Positions 1 through 7,793 are shown, numbered from the stretch's first letter. The stretch: 14,208 nt of DNA from JAKFWF01 sp031367505 (GCA_031367505.1 JANLPY010000501.1:1-14208), one strand, 5' to 3'. Notes: generated by a model from the letters alone, not told the origin. A program made the numbers and translations.

Positions 1-140
1 GCGCGGCCGACTTGCGTCTGCTTGAGGGAGAATGCCGGGCGAGCCGCCCGTTATTGACGGCTTTTGGCCACTCAACCCGCTGAAAACGACGAAAACCGTC
101 GCGGCCTGCATTGGTCGATCGTGCTATTCAGAGGTTCCCT
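1..140. other. Non-coding or foreign segment at the truncated end of the TPR gene
   Basis: No family-like continuation of the TPR protein is visible in any frame here. Read on the minus strand, the junction sequence is GGGAACCTCTGAATAGC, and the TGA within it is the stop codon of the TPR gene. Its form (G-run followed by CCTCTGAATA) resembles a terminal inverted repeat of an insertion sequence, but no transposase segment is recognisable in the 127 bases before the window edge. Confidence 0.25.
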
Positions 141-1027
141 AAGTAGCATTCGCCAAGAGTTGCCAGCAGCCAGGGGTCGGCAGTGCCGGCAGCGCGCAAC
201 TCCAACCGGTCGATAATACGGCCGGCCAATTCTTGGGGTTCAAGAGCCGTTGGGTTCTTGATGCCGGCGTGACCATCCTGCCGCGCGATCTGCAGCAGCG
301 CGACTAGATTGACGCCATGCGAGGAATTCCGATCAGGCCGGTCCGGGTCGTAGCTCAAGGCGTAGGCTTCGATCGCCCGCTCGAGATCGACGCGGAACTG
401 CGCCCGCACACTTGGTGGCGAGCCAGCGGGCACATGGTCGAGATAGAGCTGCTTGTATGCCCGCCCGACCAGTCCGTTGATCTCGTCGCGCTCGGCTTCG
501 GCGACGAGTGGCAGACGCCGTGCCGACTCCAGCATCTCAATTCCAGCATGGATCTGCCCCTCGTCGATCAGCGCCTGACCATAAAGCCTGCGCGCCACCG
601 CATCCGTCGGATTGCGGGTGACGGCGCGGTCGGCGGTGCGAGCGAGCAGGTCGAAGACGCGCGCCGCGCGCAGCCCGAGCATCAGGTCGTGCAATTCCTG
701 CTGTTCAACCCGGGCGGTTGGATCGGCCAGCAGCCGGTAGAGCGACTCCCATGCCGTTTGTAGAGCCTTGCGGTCGACGATCTTGTGTCCGGCCAGTGCC
801 CGCACACGCAATATCAGTGGTGATACCCCGGCGCTGCCGAGCAGATTAGCGCCAAGCTTATTTCCCTCGGCAAGCGCGTCGACGATCTGCATGGCAGCGT
901 TGCTGCCGAGCGGTCGTCCCTGTTCAACCATAAGCCGCTTCAACTCGACAAAGAGCGGCTGCACCTGGGGCCATTGTCCGGCGCGGGCGGCTTCTGCGAT
1001 GCGCTTGGTCAGTTCGTCCGTGGTCAT
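128..1027 (-). CDS. TPR/TRAFs-binding-like (TPR-S type) superhelical protein, probably C-terminally truncated
   Basis: This 299-residue protein is almost entirely helical, and I read it as tandem TPR-like repeats. Signature stretches are LRAARVFDLLARTADRAV, RRLYGQALIDEGQ, GRAYKQLYLD and HGVNLVALL (about residue 237). They resemble the bacterial TRAFs-binding (TPR-S) domain, a relative of the ASK1 central domain, which is generally a scaffold or sensor rather than an enzyme. An ATG at 1027 is preferred over the one at 1054 because a strong GGAGG lies 8 bases upstream of it. The gene follows the hydrolase gene on the same strand after a 49-base gap, so the two probably share a transcript. The protein ends in WLLATLGECYLGNL, where relatives, as I remember them, continue through another repeat; it therefore looks cut short. 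Fold confidence is good; the exact family and any signal sensed are inferred. Confidence 0.72.
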   Translation of the reverse strand: MTTDELTKRIAEAARAGQWPQVQPLFVELKRLMVEQGRPLGSNAAMQIVDALAEGNKLGANLLGSAGVSPLILRVRALAGHKIVDRKALQTAWESLYRLLADPTARVEQQELHDLMLGLRAARVFDLLARTADRAVTRNPTDAVARRLYGQALIDEGQIHAGIEMLESARRLPLVAEAERDEINGLVGRAYKQLYLDHVPAGSPPSVRAQFRVDLERAIEAYALSYDPDRPDRNSSHGVNLVALLQIARQDGHAGIKNPTALEPQELAGRIIDRLELRAAGTADPWLLATLGECYLGNL

Positions 1028-1076
1028 AATATCGCCTCCTCGCAAGCATCGCATTCAGAGCCGGTAACGGTCCGCA

Positions 1077-3122
1077 CTATTGAACGGCCGGGCGGACACC
1101 TTGTGCGTTGGCCGCCGCCGTAGCGGGAGGTCGTAACGCGGCATCAAAGAGGCGCTTACCCCAAGCGGAAGCAAAGCCCGGCAGCGACGTCAGCGGTGCG
1201 CCGCCATTGCTGCTCGCTCGCGCATCGACGGTACGGCCGACGAGAATTTCAGCAACCGGTCCAGCAAGGATCGATGGGATCAATAAGTGTGAAGTCAAAA
1301 TTCCGCTCAAGACTGGGATCGCCATTCGCGTGTCTTGCCCAAGGGCACTGCTGAGTGCCATCTGAATAGAATCCCGATCGGCGCTGTCCACCGTCCCATC
1401 GCCACAGACCAGCTCGTGCGCGGCGCGGTCGATGCGGTCGAAAACCCGGCGGCCGTGCTCAACCGTCTCCTGCCAACTCGTCTTGGTAATCGCCTCGTAC
1501 TGCGGCACGACCTCGACAGTCAGCAGGTTGGGCGCGCGCTTGGCGAGACTGGACCGGCGGCCGATTTCGAAATATATCGCCTCGAAAGTCAGACCCGTCT
1601 GCCCAGACTTGTTCGTACTCTCCTGCTGTCGGTTCGTTTGAATGCTCGCCACCGTCATCGGTGCTGCCGGTGCGATCGCTGGTGCCACCGCGTCGCCGAA
1701 CACATTGCTTTTCCAGGCCGCATCCAGTGCCGGGCTGAATACCCCGTCACCGGCCAGATCTCCGGAGCGACTGCGCTGAATGTCGGCTAGCACCTTCTTG
1801 GCCGTGGCGCCCAGGCGGCCGTCCACCGGTAGGCCCAAGAACGCTTGCAAACTTCGGACTGGCTCACCCTCGGACCCCTGGCGTAGCCGCACAAGGCTCG
1901 CCCGCACGGTGGCGTGATCCGTATCCTTACCCGTTGACCGCAGAAGGCTGGCGATTGCCGCTTCGTGTCCGGTGAGCAGAACGTATGAGAACAGCCGGTT
2001 ATTGTCGCTGCCCGCCGCGCGCAACCCAAGTGCCGAACGGAACTTGGCGAATTCATCCGTGAACAAGCCATCGCCGAACCAACCGCGCGGCGTCTGGCAG
2101 CCCCATGAGGAAAATTGCGCCGAGTTCTGCTTGTCCGCGCAGGCAGGATGAATGTTGTCCATCGGCCAGCCGTCGCTGGCCACTTTCGCGTCCCAGACGT
2201 CCTTCACGTCATAGACAGCATTATCCTTCGAACGCAGCACGGCCAGCGGCTCGTCCTGGCGCAAGCAACCGTCATACCCTTTGTGCGGGCCAACCCGGTA
2301 GCGATAACTGCCACACGCCAGCATGTTGCTGGGCGTGCCGCCAACGTGTTGGCTCCATACCGCCACTCGGTTTGGCACCGTTGTCGCGATGAACCCTGAA
2401 ATGAGCTGCGTCTCGGTATTGTAGACCCCCACAACACATCGGAAATTTTGATGATCGGGCCGGCACACCTTCAGACGCAGGCTCTGACGGTTGACCTGCG
2501 CTGTGCCATCCACCGGGCTGGCGGTGTCGTGATCGAGCAGTGCCCCGCGCAGACCGAAGATGATGCGCTTCTCGTTACGCAGCGGCCGGAAATGATTGGC
2601 GCGCATCAGCAGTTCAAGATCGGTTGCGGTAAACAGAAAACTAGCATCCCGGAGCCACCGGTCGGACGTCAGAATGTGCCGATACTCGGTGCTGAGATCG
2701 TCGTCCTCGATCCAACGAACCGCCGACCAAGCCGGCAATGTCTCGAGCTTGTCAGGCGCTGCCGCCGGCATGGACCGATCGTAATCTTCGTTGTTGCGGT
2801 TTTGACCATCGCCATCGTGCACGGGCGGGACCAGGTCGCTGCCACCGAAACTCTCCTGGAGGCTGGCGCTGCTGCCGGCTGCGGCGGCGTTCGCGGCTGC
2901 GCCGGCCATGGCCACAACAATCGGCACCTCGTGGGTTGCGCGTTCCATCTCGACGACGCCGCGCTCGAACAGATTGGCCTCTGCATCGCGGCGGCGGCGC
3001 AGCCCGGCGATTTCTGGCCACAGGCGCTTCATTCGCCGGAATTCTTGCGGCACCAAATCAACCCGGCCGGTACGGATCGCGTCGGCGATATTGCGCATCT
3101 CGACGCGGCCGTCGCCACTCAT
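1077..3122 (-). CDS. 3' part of a frameshifted peptidoglycan hydrolase: lysozyme tail, SSWGCQ domain, peptidoglycan-binding repeat
   Basis: The first 55 residues (EMRNIADAIRTG, then FRRMKRLWPEIAGLRRRRDAEANLF) are the C-terminal end of a pesticin/GH24-like lysozyme domain whose beginning lies in the upstream frame. After a low-complexity Ala/Gly linker (about 56-130) comes an unrecognised domain (about 130-370) with IIFGLRGALLD and NIHPACADKQ...SSWGCQTPRG. The His325 to Cys342 spacing recalls the H-x(n)-S-x-G-C layout of YkuD L,D-transpeptidases, but homology is not established. Residues 412-470 (LRQGSEGEPVRSLQAFLGL, DGVFSPALDAAW) form a peptidoglycan-binding-1-type repeat. The C-terminal 170 residues are unassigned and contain a hydrophobic stretch (about 605-632). 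The ATG at 3122 has no ribosome site, so this frame is probably not initiated on its own. Confidence 0.75.
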   Translation of the reverse strand: MSGDGRVEMRNIADAIRTGRVDLVPQEFRRMKRLWPEIAGLRRRRDAEANLFERGVVEMERATHEVPIVVAMAGAAANAAAAGSSASLQESFGGSDLVPPVHDGDGQNRNNEDYDRSMPAAAPDKLETLPAWSAVRWIEDDDLSTEYRHILTSDRWLRDASFLFTATDLELLMRANHFRPLRNEKRIIFGLRGALLDHDTASPVDGTAQVNRQSLRLKVCRPDHQNFRCVVGVYNTETQLISGFIATTVPNRVAVWSQHVGGTPSNMLACGSYRYRVGPHKGYDGCLRQDEPLAVLRSKDNAVYDVKDVWDAKVASDGWPMDNIHPACADKQNSAQFSSWGCQTPRGWFGDGLFTDEFAKFRSALGLRAAGSDNNRLFSYVLLTGHEAAIASLLRSTGKDTDHATVRASLVRLRQGSEGEPVRSLQAFLGLPVDGRLGATAKKVLADIQRSRSGDLAGDGVFSPALDAAWKSNVFGDAVAPAIAPAAPMTVASIQTNRQQESTNKSGQTGLTFEAIYFEIGRRSSLAKRAPNLLTVEVVPQYEAITKTSWQETVEHGRRVFDRIDRAAHELVCGDGTVDSADRDSIQMALSSALGQDTRMAIPVLSGILTSHLLIPSILAGPVAEILVGRTVDARASSNGGAPLTSLPGFASAWGKRLFDAALRPPATAAANAQGVRPAVQ

Positions 3123-3703
3123 CTTCGGGCCGCGATTGTAGACCAGGGAGAACAGAGCGCCCGAACAGTGTGGATGAATTTTTTCGCGCCCGGGAAAATT
3201 CGCACCATCTGATTGACGTATTTACTCACGGTTTGCTGGCGGTAAACGGTCTCGGCCGCACTCCACGGCACGACGATGCCGTGCACGGCGGCGAGCCGAT
3301 TTTGCGCCGCACCCGACTTGAGACCGACGGCGTCGCGTAGGGCCGTGAAGTCTTCCGCGCTGATCAACGCTTGCCAATCGGCCGCGAATTCGGTCGCGGT
3401 GCAGTAACCCAAATCGTAACCGATCCCGATCGTCACACCTGAAGGATCAGGCGGCCTGCACGGATGACAGTATTTCGCATCGTAGCCCTGGCGACCTGCC
3501 ACCTCGAACGACCAAACGAGATCGTGCGCTTCGAACGAGACGAGCTTGTTGCAGTTTTCCGGCGAGAGTTTGGGCGTCGACGACGATGGCGCAACACTCT
3601 CCAGTCGATCGTCGAGATTTTCGTAACGCTCCCGGTAGTCGTAATTTTGCTCGACCTCATCGAGTGTCGGCCGCAGGCCTTCCAGAAAACCGTTGGCGCT
3701 CAT
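3119..3703 (-). CDS. 5' part of a frameshifted peptidoglycan hydrolase: N-terminal half of a pesticin/GH24-like lysozyme domain
   Basis: Starting at 3703, where GGGAG sequences precede the ATG, this frame encodes 194 residues. Residues 48-180 match the lysozyme-like module common in phage-type and pesticin-like muramidases: KLVSFEAHD, SGVTIGIGYDLGY (88-100), FAADW, IVVPWSAAETVY and the FPGAKKF segment. Such domains cleave the glycan strands of peptidoglycan. The frame then runs into ALCSPWSTIAARR and stops. The expected family continuation, ALFSLVYNRGPKM, is present in the neighbouring frame, so this is the first half of one gene spanning 3703 to 1077. No signal peptide is visible. The open frame extends upstream to an ATG at 3859 (MEKLYIAQ), but that extra segment has no ribosome site and does not look like a conserved protein. 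Confidence 0.75.
   Translation of the reverse strand: MSANGFLEGLRPTLDEVEQNYDYRERYENLDDRLESVAPSSSTPKLSPENCNKLVSFEAHDLVWSFEVAGRQGYDAKYCHPCRPPDPSGVTIGIGYDLGYCTATEFAADWQALISAEDFTALRDAVGLKSGAAQNRLAAVHGIVVPWSAAETVYRQQTVSKYVNQMVRIFPGAKKFIHTVRALCSPWSTIAARR
3154..3157 (-). other. Probable 2-base duplication causing the frameshift in the hydrolase gene
   Basis: On the minus strand the sequence reads GCG-CTCTG-TTC. Removing one CT gives GCG CTG TTC TCC CTG, which restores the conserved ALFSLVYNRG of the lysozyme family and joins both halves. No slippery heptamer is present that would suggest programmed frameshifting. It is either a natural disabling mutation or a sequencing or assembly error. Confidence 0.7.
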
Positions 3704-3936
3704 CTCCCACTCCCGGACAGAAGAGACGTGAACAATATAGACAGCAAAAATATCGCTCGGGTAAATCGGGCGCCAGCACGCAACTCCGTCCGGCATCGTG
3801 AAGTGACAGTCTACAGCATTTGTCTTGCGGCGTCCTTGTGCGATGTATAATTTTTCCATCGATGGGGCCGCGTCGCCACAACAATGCGCCTCACTTGCAG
3901 TAAGATGAGGATTATTGCACGAGCTTAATCGATTGA

Positions 3937-5088
3937 ATGCATAGCGTCATTATCGGTCGCGGGCTTCTTTGCATGTCAACGCAAACCACTCGTTGGAATT
4001 GGATTCGAAAAGCCCCGGCCTTGTCAGAGGCCACTACTCGCGGGCTTCGCCAACGCTTGCCGCGGGCTTTGCCGTGTCGCCCGTTCAGAATTCCGTTACC
4101 ACAGCGTGAGAGCGCGGCTTTGCCGCTTGCCGCCGGTCCGCGCCTGATGCCAGCATCGAGCTGGGCCTATCAACTTCAGCACATCGATGCCGCCACCATC
4201 GCCGGTTGTCCGGCCGACGTCGTGGTGATCGATACCTCGCCGGACGGCGACTGGCGAAACGCGTTTACTGCCGATCAAGTGGCCCGCATGAAAACGCGGC
4301 AGAACGGGGCTCCCAACAAGAAGCTCATCGCCTACATGAGCATCGGCGAGGCCGAGGAACAACGCTTCTATTGGCAAGGCGACTGGGTGCGCGGCGGACG
4401 CAAGACCGAGCGCACGCCGAAGTGGCTCCATGCACTCAATGACCAGGGCTGGACCGGTAATTGGAAGGTCCGATTCTGGGAGCCTGAATGGCAGAGCAAG
4501 ATCATTGGCGAAGCCGGATGTTTCGTCGACCGGATTATCGAACAGGGTTTCGACGGCGTTTATCTCGATATTATCGACGCCTACGACTACTGGCTTCAAT
4601 CAGACCGTGACGCCGCCCGCCGGCCAACAGCTGCGGAGGAAATGGTGGCCTTCGTCGCCCGCATTGGTGAGCACGCCCGGCGAACGCACGGAAAGACCGA
4701 TTTCGCAATAATCCCGCAGAACGGCGAAGGCTTGCTGGTATTCCCGCAGTACCGTGCAGCGATCTCCGCGATCGGCAAGGAAGACATATTCTTCGATCAA
4801 TTTGGCAAGGCGAACGCGAAGCCGCGCGTCAGGCCGCGACCCGAGCAAGGCGGGGACCACGGCGAAGGCGTCGAGGACGTCATGGGCCACTTGCGGTTGG
4901 CACTCGCCGACCGAATTCCAGTTCTATCGGTCGAATATTTGCGCGACTGGCCAGATGACCAGCCGAAGATCACAACAGCGTTGGCTCGCATGCGGGCCAG
5001 CGGCTTCATACCGCATTTTGGCCGTCGCGATCTCGGCAGTTTGTGCGCAACAACGCTGCCTGATCACTCGGCTGCGCTGACCACCTGA
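3937..5088 (+). CDS. GH114-like glycosidase (TM1410/endo-alpha-1,4-polygalactosaminidase superfamily)
   Basis: From residue 74 on, the protein shows the GH114-type barrel pattern: SSWAYQLQHID, DVVVIDTSPDG (Asp99), LIAYMSIGEAEEQRFYW (Glu138), RFWEPEWQ, GFDGVYLDIIDAYDYW (Asp206 and Asp211), AIIPQNGEGLL and PVLSVEYL (Glu333). Family members cleave galactosamine-rich or related polysaccharides; the true substrate here is unknown. The acidic residues in the usual strand-end positions are kept, so it is probably active. The start is uncertain. ATGs at 3937, 3973 and 4147 all lack a convincing ribosome site, and residues 1-70 are low-complexity Arg/Leu/Pro-rich sequence containing a DNA repeat; no clear signal peptide is seen. 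The membrane-protein gene follows after 45 bases, suggesting an operon divergent from the hydrolase gene. Confidence 0.82.
   Translation: MHSVIIGRGLLCMSTQTTRWNWIRKAPALSEATTRGLRQRLPRALPCRPFRIPLPQRESAALPLAAGPRLMPASSWAYQLQHIDAATIAGCPADVVVIDTSPDGDWRNAFTADQVARMKTRQNGAPNKKLIAYMSIGEAEEQRFYWQGDWVRGGRKTERTPKWLHALNDQGWTGNWKVRFWEPEWQSKIIGEAGCFVDRIIEQGFDGVYLDIIDAYDYWLQSDRDAARRPTAAEEMVAFVARIGEHARRTHGKTDFAIIPQNGEGLLVFPQYRAAISAIGKEDIFFDQFGKANAKPRVRPRPEQGGDHGEGVEDVMGHLRLALADRIPVLSVEYLRDWPDDQPKITTALARMRASGFIPHFGRRDLGSLCATTLPDHSAALTT
3958..4124 (+). repeat. Degenerate CGCGGGCTTYGCC repeats in the 5' part of the GH114 gene
   Basis: Four related copies occur: about 3958 (CGCGGGCTTCTTTGC), 4039-4051 (CGCGGGCTTCGCC), 4061-4073 (CGCGGGCTTTGCC) and 4113-4124 (CGCGGCTTTGCC). 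Two of them are joined to CGCTTGCCG. The spacing (for example 22 bases between copies two and three) does not keep the reading frame, so they are not protein repeats. Confidence 0.45.
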
Positions 5089-5133
5089 TACACCTGCAAT
5101 TCCGGGCCGGCAGCAATATTGGAGGATCTATTT

Positions 5134-5763
5134 ATGGGCAGGTTGGTTCAACCCCAACGGATCGAGGCGGTGCAAGTACCGCGAACAAATGGCCTGGAAG
5201 CTGCCGGTGGTACAATGGATGTCGCGATCGGTGGTGACGGTTTCGCCGACCGCATCGCAAAATACATTCCGGGCGAGGTTATCGCTGGATACATGGCGCT
5301 CGATCGCAGCCTTGTGCCGAGTGCAGAGACATTCAACGACAAGAAGCGGCTGTTGATGGAGCGCGCCGCTCAAGGCACGAAAATAATGAGCGAGGCGATC
5401 GGTGCGGGCCCGCCGATGATGGCACCGGAGTGGCACCTTTTCGTGCACAGGAACCTGCCGATTGCAGTCCTTGCCATGGGGTTGGTCTTCACGCCGCTTT
5501 ATATTCGCCAGATGGCAATAAATGCAGGCGGCGGTATTCCTTGGCGGACTCATGCTGCAGTGGCGACACTCGCATTTTTTGTGTGGGCCTACGCCATCCA
5601 GGGCAGCGCCTTCACCTTGGGGCCGGCCGGCCAACTTTACGATGGGACTTATGCATCGGCGCTGGTTGTCGTCTTCACCCTAGTCAGTGGTTTGTTCAGT
5701 CCTTCGCCGATGCGCGCTAACTCGACGGGAGCCGGTGCTCAGGTTCAGGGGCGCGCGCTGTAA
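5134..5763 (+). CDS. Small membrane protein with an IPGEVIA motif, unknown function
   Basis: The ATG at 5134 is chosen because GGAGG lies 8 bases upstream; an in-frame TTG at 5119 would place the start before that ribosome site. The 209-residue product has a polar N-terminus, then FADRIAKYIPGEVIAGYMALD (residues 38-57). That segment resembles the K-x-IP-x-EV-x-A helix I associate with uncharacterised small bacterial membrane proteins. A charged loop (60-105) is followed by three predicted membrane segments at about 108-124, 140-158 and 172-189, and a polar tail. No catalytic motif is visible. Its place directly after the GH114-like gene suggests a partner such as a membrane anchor, export aid or protective factor; that role is inference. 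Confidence 0.7.
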   Translation: MGRLVQPQRIEAVQVPRTNGLEAAGGTMDVAIGGDGFADRIAKYIPGEVIAGYMALDRSLVPSAETFNDKKRLLMERAAQGTKIMSEAIGAGPPMMAPEWHLFVHRNLPIAVLAMGLVFTPLYIRQMAINAGGGIPWRTHAAVATLAFFVWAYAIQGSAFTLGPAGQLYDGTYASALVVVFTLVSGLFSPSPMRANSTGAGAQVQGRAL

Positions 5764-5881
5764 TATTCATTACCGGCCCCCCACTGGCCTAACTTCATCG
5801 CCGTGATGCGTGGATCAACTACGCCCGCGCGCTCGCTTATCGCGTCAGTGTAGCTCAATTTCCCCTTTCGTTTCGCGTCCT

Positions 5882-5907
5882 TATGCGAGCATACTTCGAG
5901 CTCAGAA
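5882..5907. promoter_or_regulatory. Two adjacent palindromes upstream of the CadC-like regulator gene
   Basis: TATGC-GA-GCATA (5882-5893) is a perfect 5-base inverted repeat, and TTCGAGCTCAGAA (5895-5907) is a near-perfect palindrome around GAGCTC. They lie 36-61 bases before the GTG start at 5943. This fits an operator for a dimeric winged-helix protein, possibly the downstream gene product itself; no direct evidence. Confidence 0.3.
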
Positions 5908-5942
5908 CGGCGTGAATTAGTCGATGCAAGGATAGCAGGGCG

Positions 5943-7790
5943 GTGGACACTCGCGATGCTGATCATCTAGCGACATCGGGCTCGAGGCGTCTCTACTTTG
6001 ATCGCTACGTCCTCGATTTGGACCGCGGCTGTCTCCTACTGGACGCGAACGAGATCGTGCTGCGGCCAAAAACATTCGCGGTCCTGCAGTGCCTTGTCGA
6101 AAGTTCCGGCCGCCTTGTCTCGAAGGACGAGTTGTTTGCCACCGTCTGGCCGAACCTGGCCGTCACCGATGACACGCTTGTGCAAAGTATCGGCGAACTT
6201 CGCCGGGCGCTTGGCAACGATGGACCGCATCTGATCAAAACGATACCGCGCCGCGGCTATCGGTTCGAACCGGCGGTGACTAGCATTGGGCCCGCTGCTC
6301 CTCCCAGGATCGAAGATACGATCGGATCGGTGGCGCAGTCCAGCGGCAGGGCTCGCCTATCGATTTTCGACATCAGCACACATACGTGGCCGCTGATCTC
6401 GAATGCGCTCGCCAGATGCCGTGGCGGCTTCGATTACAAAACCGGAGGGCTGCTTGCTGCCGTGGCACTCGGTATCGCGCTGATTGCTGGTGCATTCTGG
6501 TCTGGGACGGGTTCCGAAAAGGCAACATCTGGCGGCCAGCGCGCCAGTATTCTGGCGCCGAAGTCCGTTGACGTTGGCACGAGGCCATCAATCGCCATTC
6601 TGCCCTTCGTCAATCAGAGCGAAAATGCAGCACGTGAGTATTTCGCGGATGGGCTGACACAGGACATCATCAATGCACTCGGCCGATTTTCCGAATTGAC
6701 GGTGATGTCGTGGAACGCCGTCACCGCATACAAGAACAGGCCTGTGAGCCCTGGAGAGATTGCCCGCAACCTTGGTGTCCGTTATCAGGTCGAGGGGAGC
6801 GTCCAACAGGCAGGCGACCGGGTGCGGGCGACAGCGCGGCTCGTCGACGCAGGCGGCCGTGTGCTGTGGTCGGGCCGGTTCGACGAGGCACTTGCTGACC
6901 ACTTCATCTTGCAAGACAAGCTGACAACCCAGATTGCCGGGATTATGGCCATTCGCGTGACGCAAAACGAGCATCGTCGCAGTTTGTCCAAACCGACAGC
7001 AAGTCTAGCGGCGTACGACGCGGTTTTGCGTGCCCGGCCGGCGCTACAACGCCCGGCGCGTGCAAGTATAGTCGAGGCGCGGGTGCTCCTCAGGCGCGCC
7101 ATCCAGCTCGATCCGAATTATGCGGCCGCATTTGCTGCTCTCGCCGAGACCTATCACATCGACATCGCGTGGGGTTGGGCGCAATCACCCGGGGCGGTGC
7201 TTAGCCAGGCGGATGACATGGCGCGAGAGGCACTTCGTCTTTCCGACAGCGAGGTCCGCGCGTACGTCGTGCTTGGCCGCAATCATCTTTTCCAAAATCG
7301 GTTCGAGCAGGCAAAAGCGGAGATGGAACGGGCAATCGCGATCAATCCGAGCGATGCCAACGCTCATGCGGGCCGTGGCAACGTCCAGATGTGGTTGGGG
7401 GAAACAGATGCGGCGATCGAGTCCTTGGAACTTGCGCAACGTATCGATCCAGAGATCAACGCGATAGATCGCTTTGCACTCAGCGTAGCCTACTATGTAA
7501 AACGGCGATACGATGCGGCAATCGAACAGTCCGAGCTCAATCTACGCAACTCGCAGAATTCGCACTTCAGCCTCGTCGTGCTGGCAGCAGCGTTTGCACA
7601 GCAAAACCGCTCCGCAGACGCGGCTCGTGTCGTGACCATGATTCATCGCATGGACCCGACGTTTGATCCGAAGACGTTCGGAACCAAGTTCCGGGATCAG
7701 GCCGACTTAGAACACCTGCGCGACGGCATGCGCAAGGCAGGTCTTTTCGTCGGGGCAGCGGACCAACCACCCCCAGTGGCAATCAAATGA
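5943..7790 (+). CDS. CadC-like one-component membrane regulator: winged helix, TM, TolB-N/FlgO-like domain, TPRs
   Basis: Residues 16-108 form an OmpR/PhoB-type winged helix: RPKTFAVLQCLVESSGRLVS, DELFATVWP, TLVQSIGELRRALG and the C-terminal hairpin IKTIPRRGYRF. After a linker, a single membrane segment (about 168-186) separates this cytoplasmic DNA-binding part from a periplasmic part. That part opens with SIAILPFVNQSENAAREYFADGL (216-238) and runs to YQVEGSVQQAGDRVRATARLVD. This is the TolB-N/FlgO-like module that often accompanies such regulators and is frequently mislabelled adenylate cyclase. Residues 370-580 are TPR repeats (AIQLDPNYAAAFAALAETY, AIAINPSDANAHAGRGNVQ). Architecture suggests a signal-sensing transcription factor; target genes are not shown. 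The start is GTG with only a weak purine-rich site upstream. Confidence 0.85.
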   Translation: MDTRDADHLATSGSRRLYFDRYVLDLDRGCLLLDANEIVLRPKTFAVLQCLVESSGRLVSKDELFATVWPNLAVTDDTLVQSIGELRRALGNDGPHLIKTIPRRGYRFEPAVTSIGPAAPPRIEDTIGSVAQSSGRARLSIFDISTHTWPLISNALARCRGGFDYKTGGLLAAVALGIALIAGAFWSGTGSEKATSGGQRASILAPKSVDVGTRPSIAILPFVNQSENAAREYFADGLTQDIINALGRFSELTVMSWNAVTAYKNRPVSPGEIARNLGVRYQVEGSVQQAGDRVRATARLVDAGGRVLWSGRFDEALADHFILQDKLTTQIAGIMAIRVTQNEHRRSLSKPTASLAAYDAVLRARPALQRPARASIVEARVLLRRAIQLDPNYAAAFAALAETYHIDIAWGWAQSPGAVLSQADDMAREALRLSDSEVRAYVVLGRNHLFQNRFEQAKAEMERAIAINPSDANAHAGRGNVQMWLGETDAAIESLELAQRIDPEINAIDRFALSVAYYVKRRYDAAIEQSELNLRNSQNSHFSLVVLAAAFAQQNRSADAARVVTMIHRMDPTFDPKTFGTKFRDQADLEHLRDGMRKAGLFVGAADQPPPVAIK

Positions 7791-7793
7791 TTG

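Noticed and set aside
3110..3170. Programmed ribosomal frameshift joining the two hydrolase frames
   Set aside because: No slippery heptamer or obvious downstream hairpin; a simple CT duplication explains the shift exactly.
3704..3859. Extension of the hydrolase start to ATG 3859
   Set aside because: No ribosome site and unconserved-looking sequence; the ATG at 3703 is better placed.
3958..4124. CRISPR-like array
   Set aside because: Repeats are short, degenerate and unevenly spaced, with no cas genes nearby.
5745..5966. 73-residue minus-strand open frame across the gap before the CadC-like gene
   Set aside because: Overlaps the ends of both neighbouring genes on the other strand, has no ribosome site and no familiar sequence.
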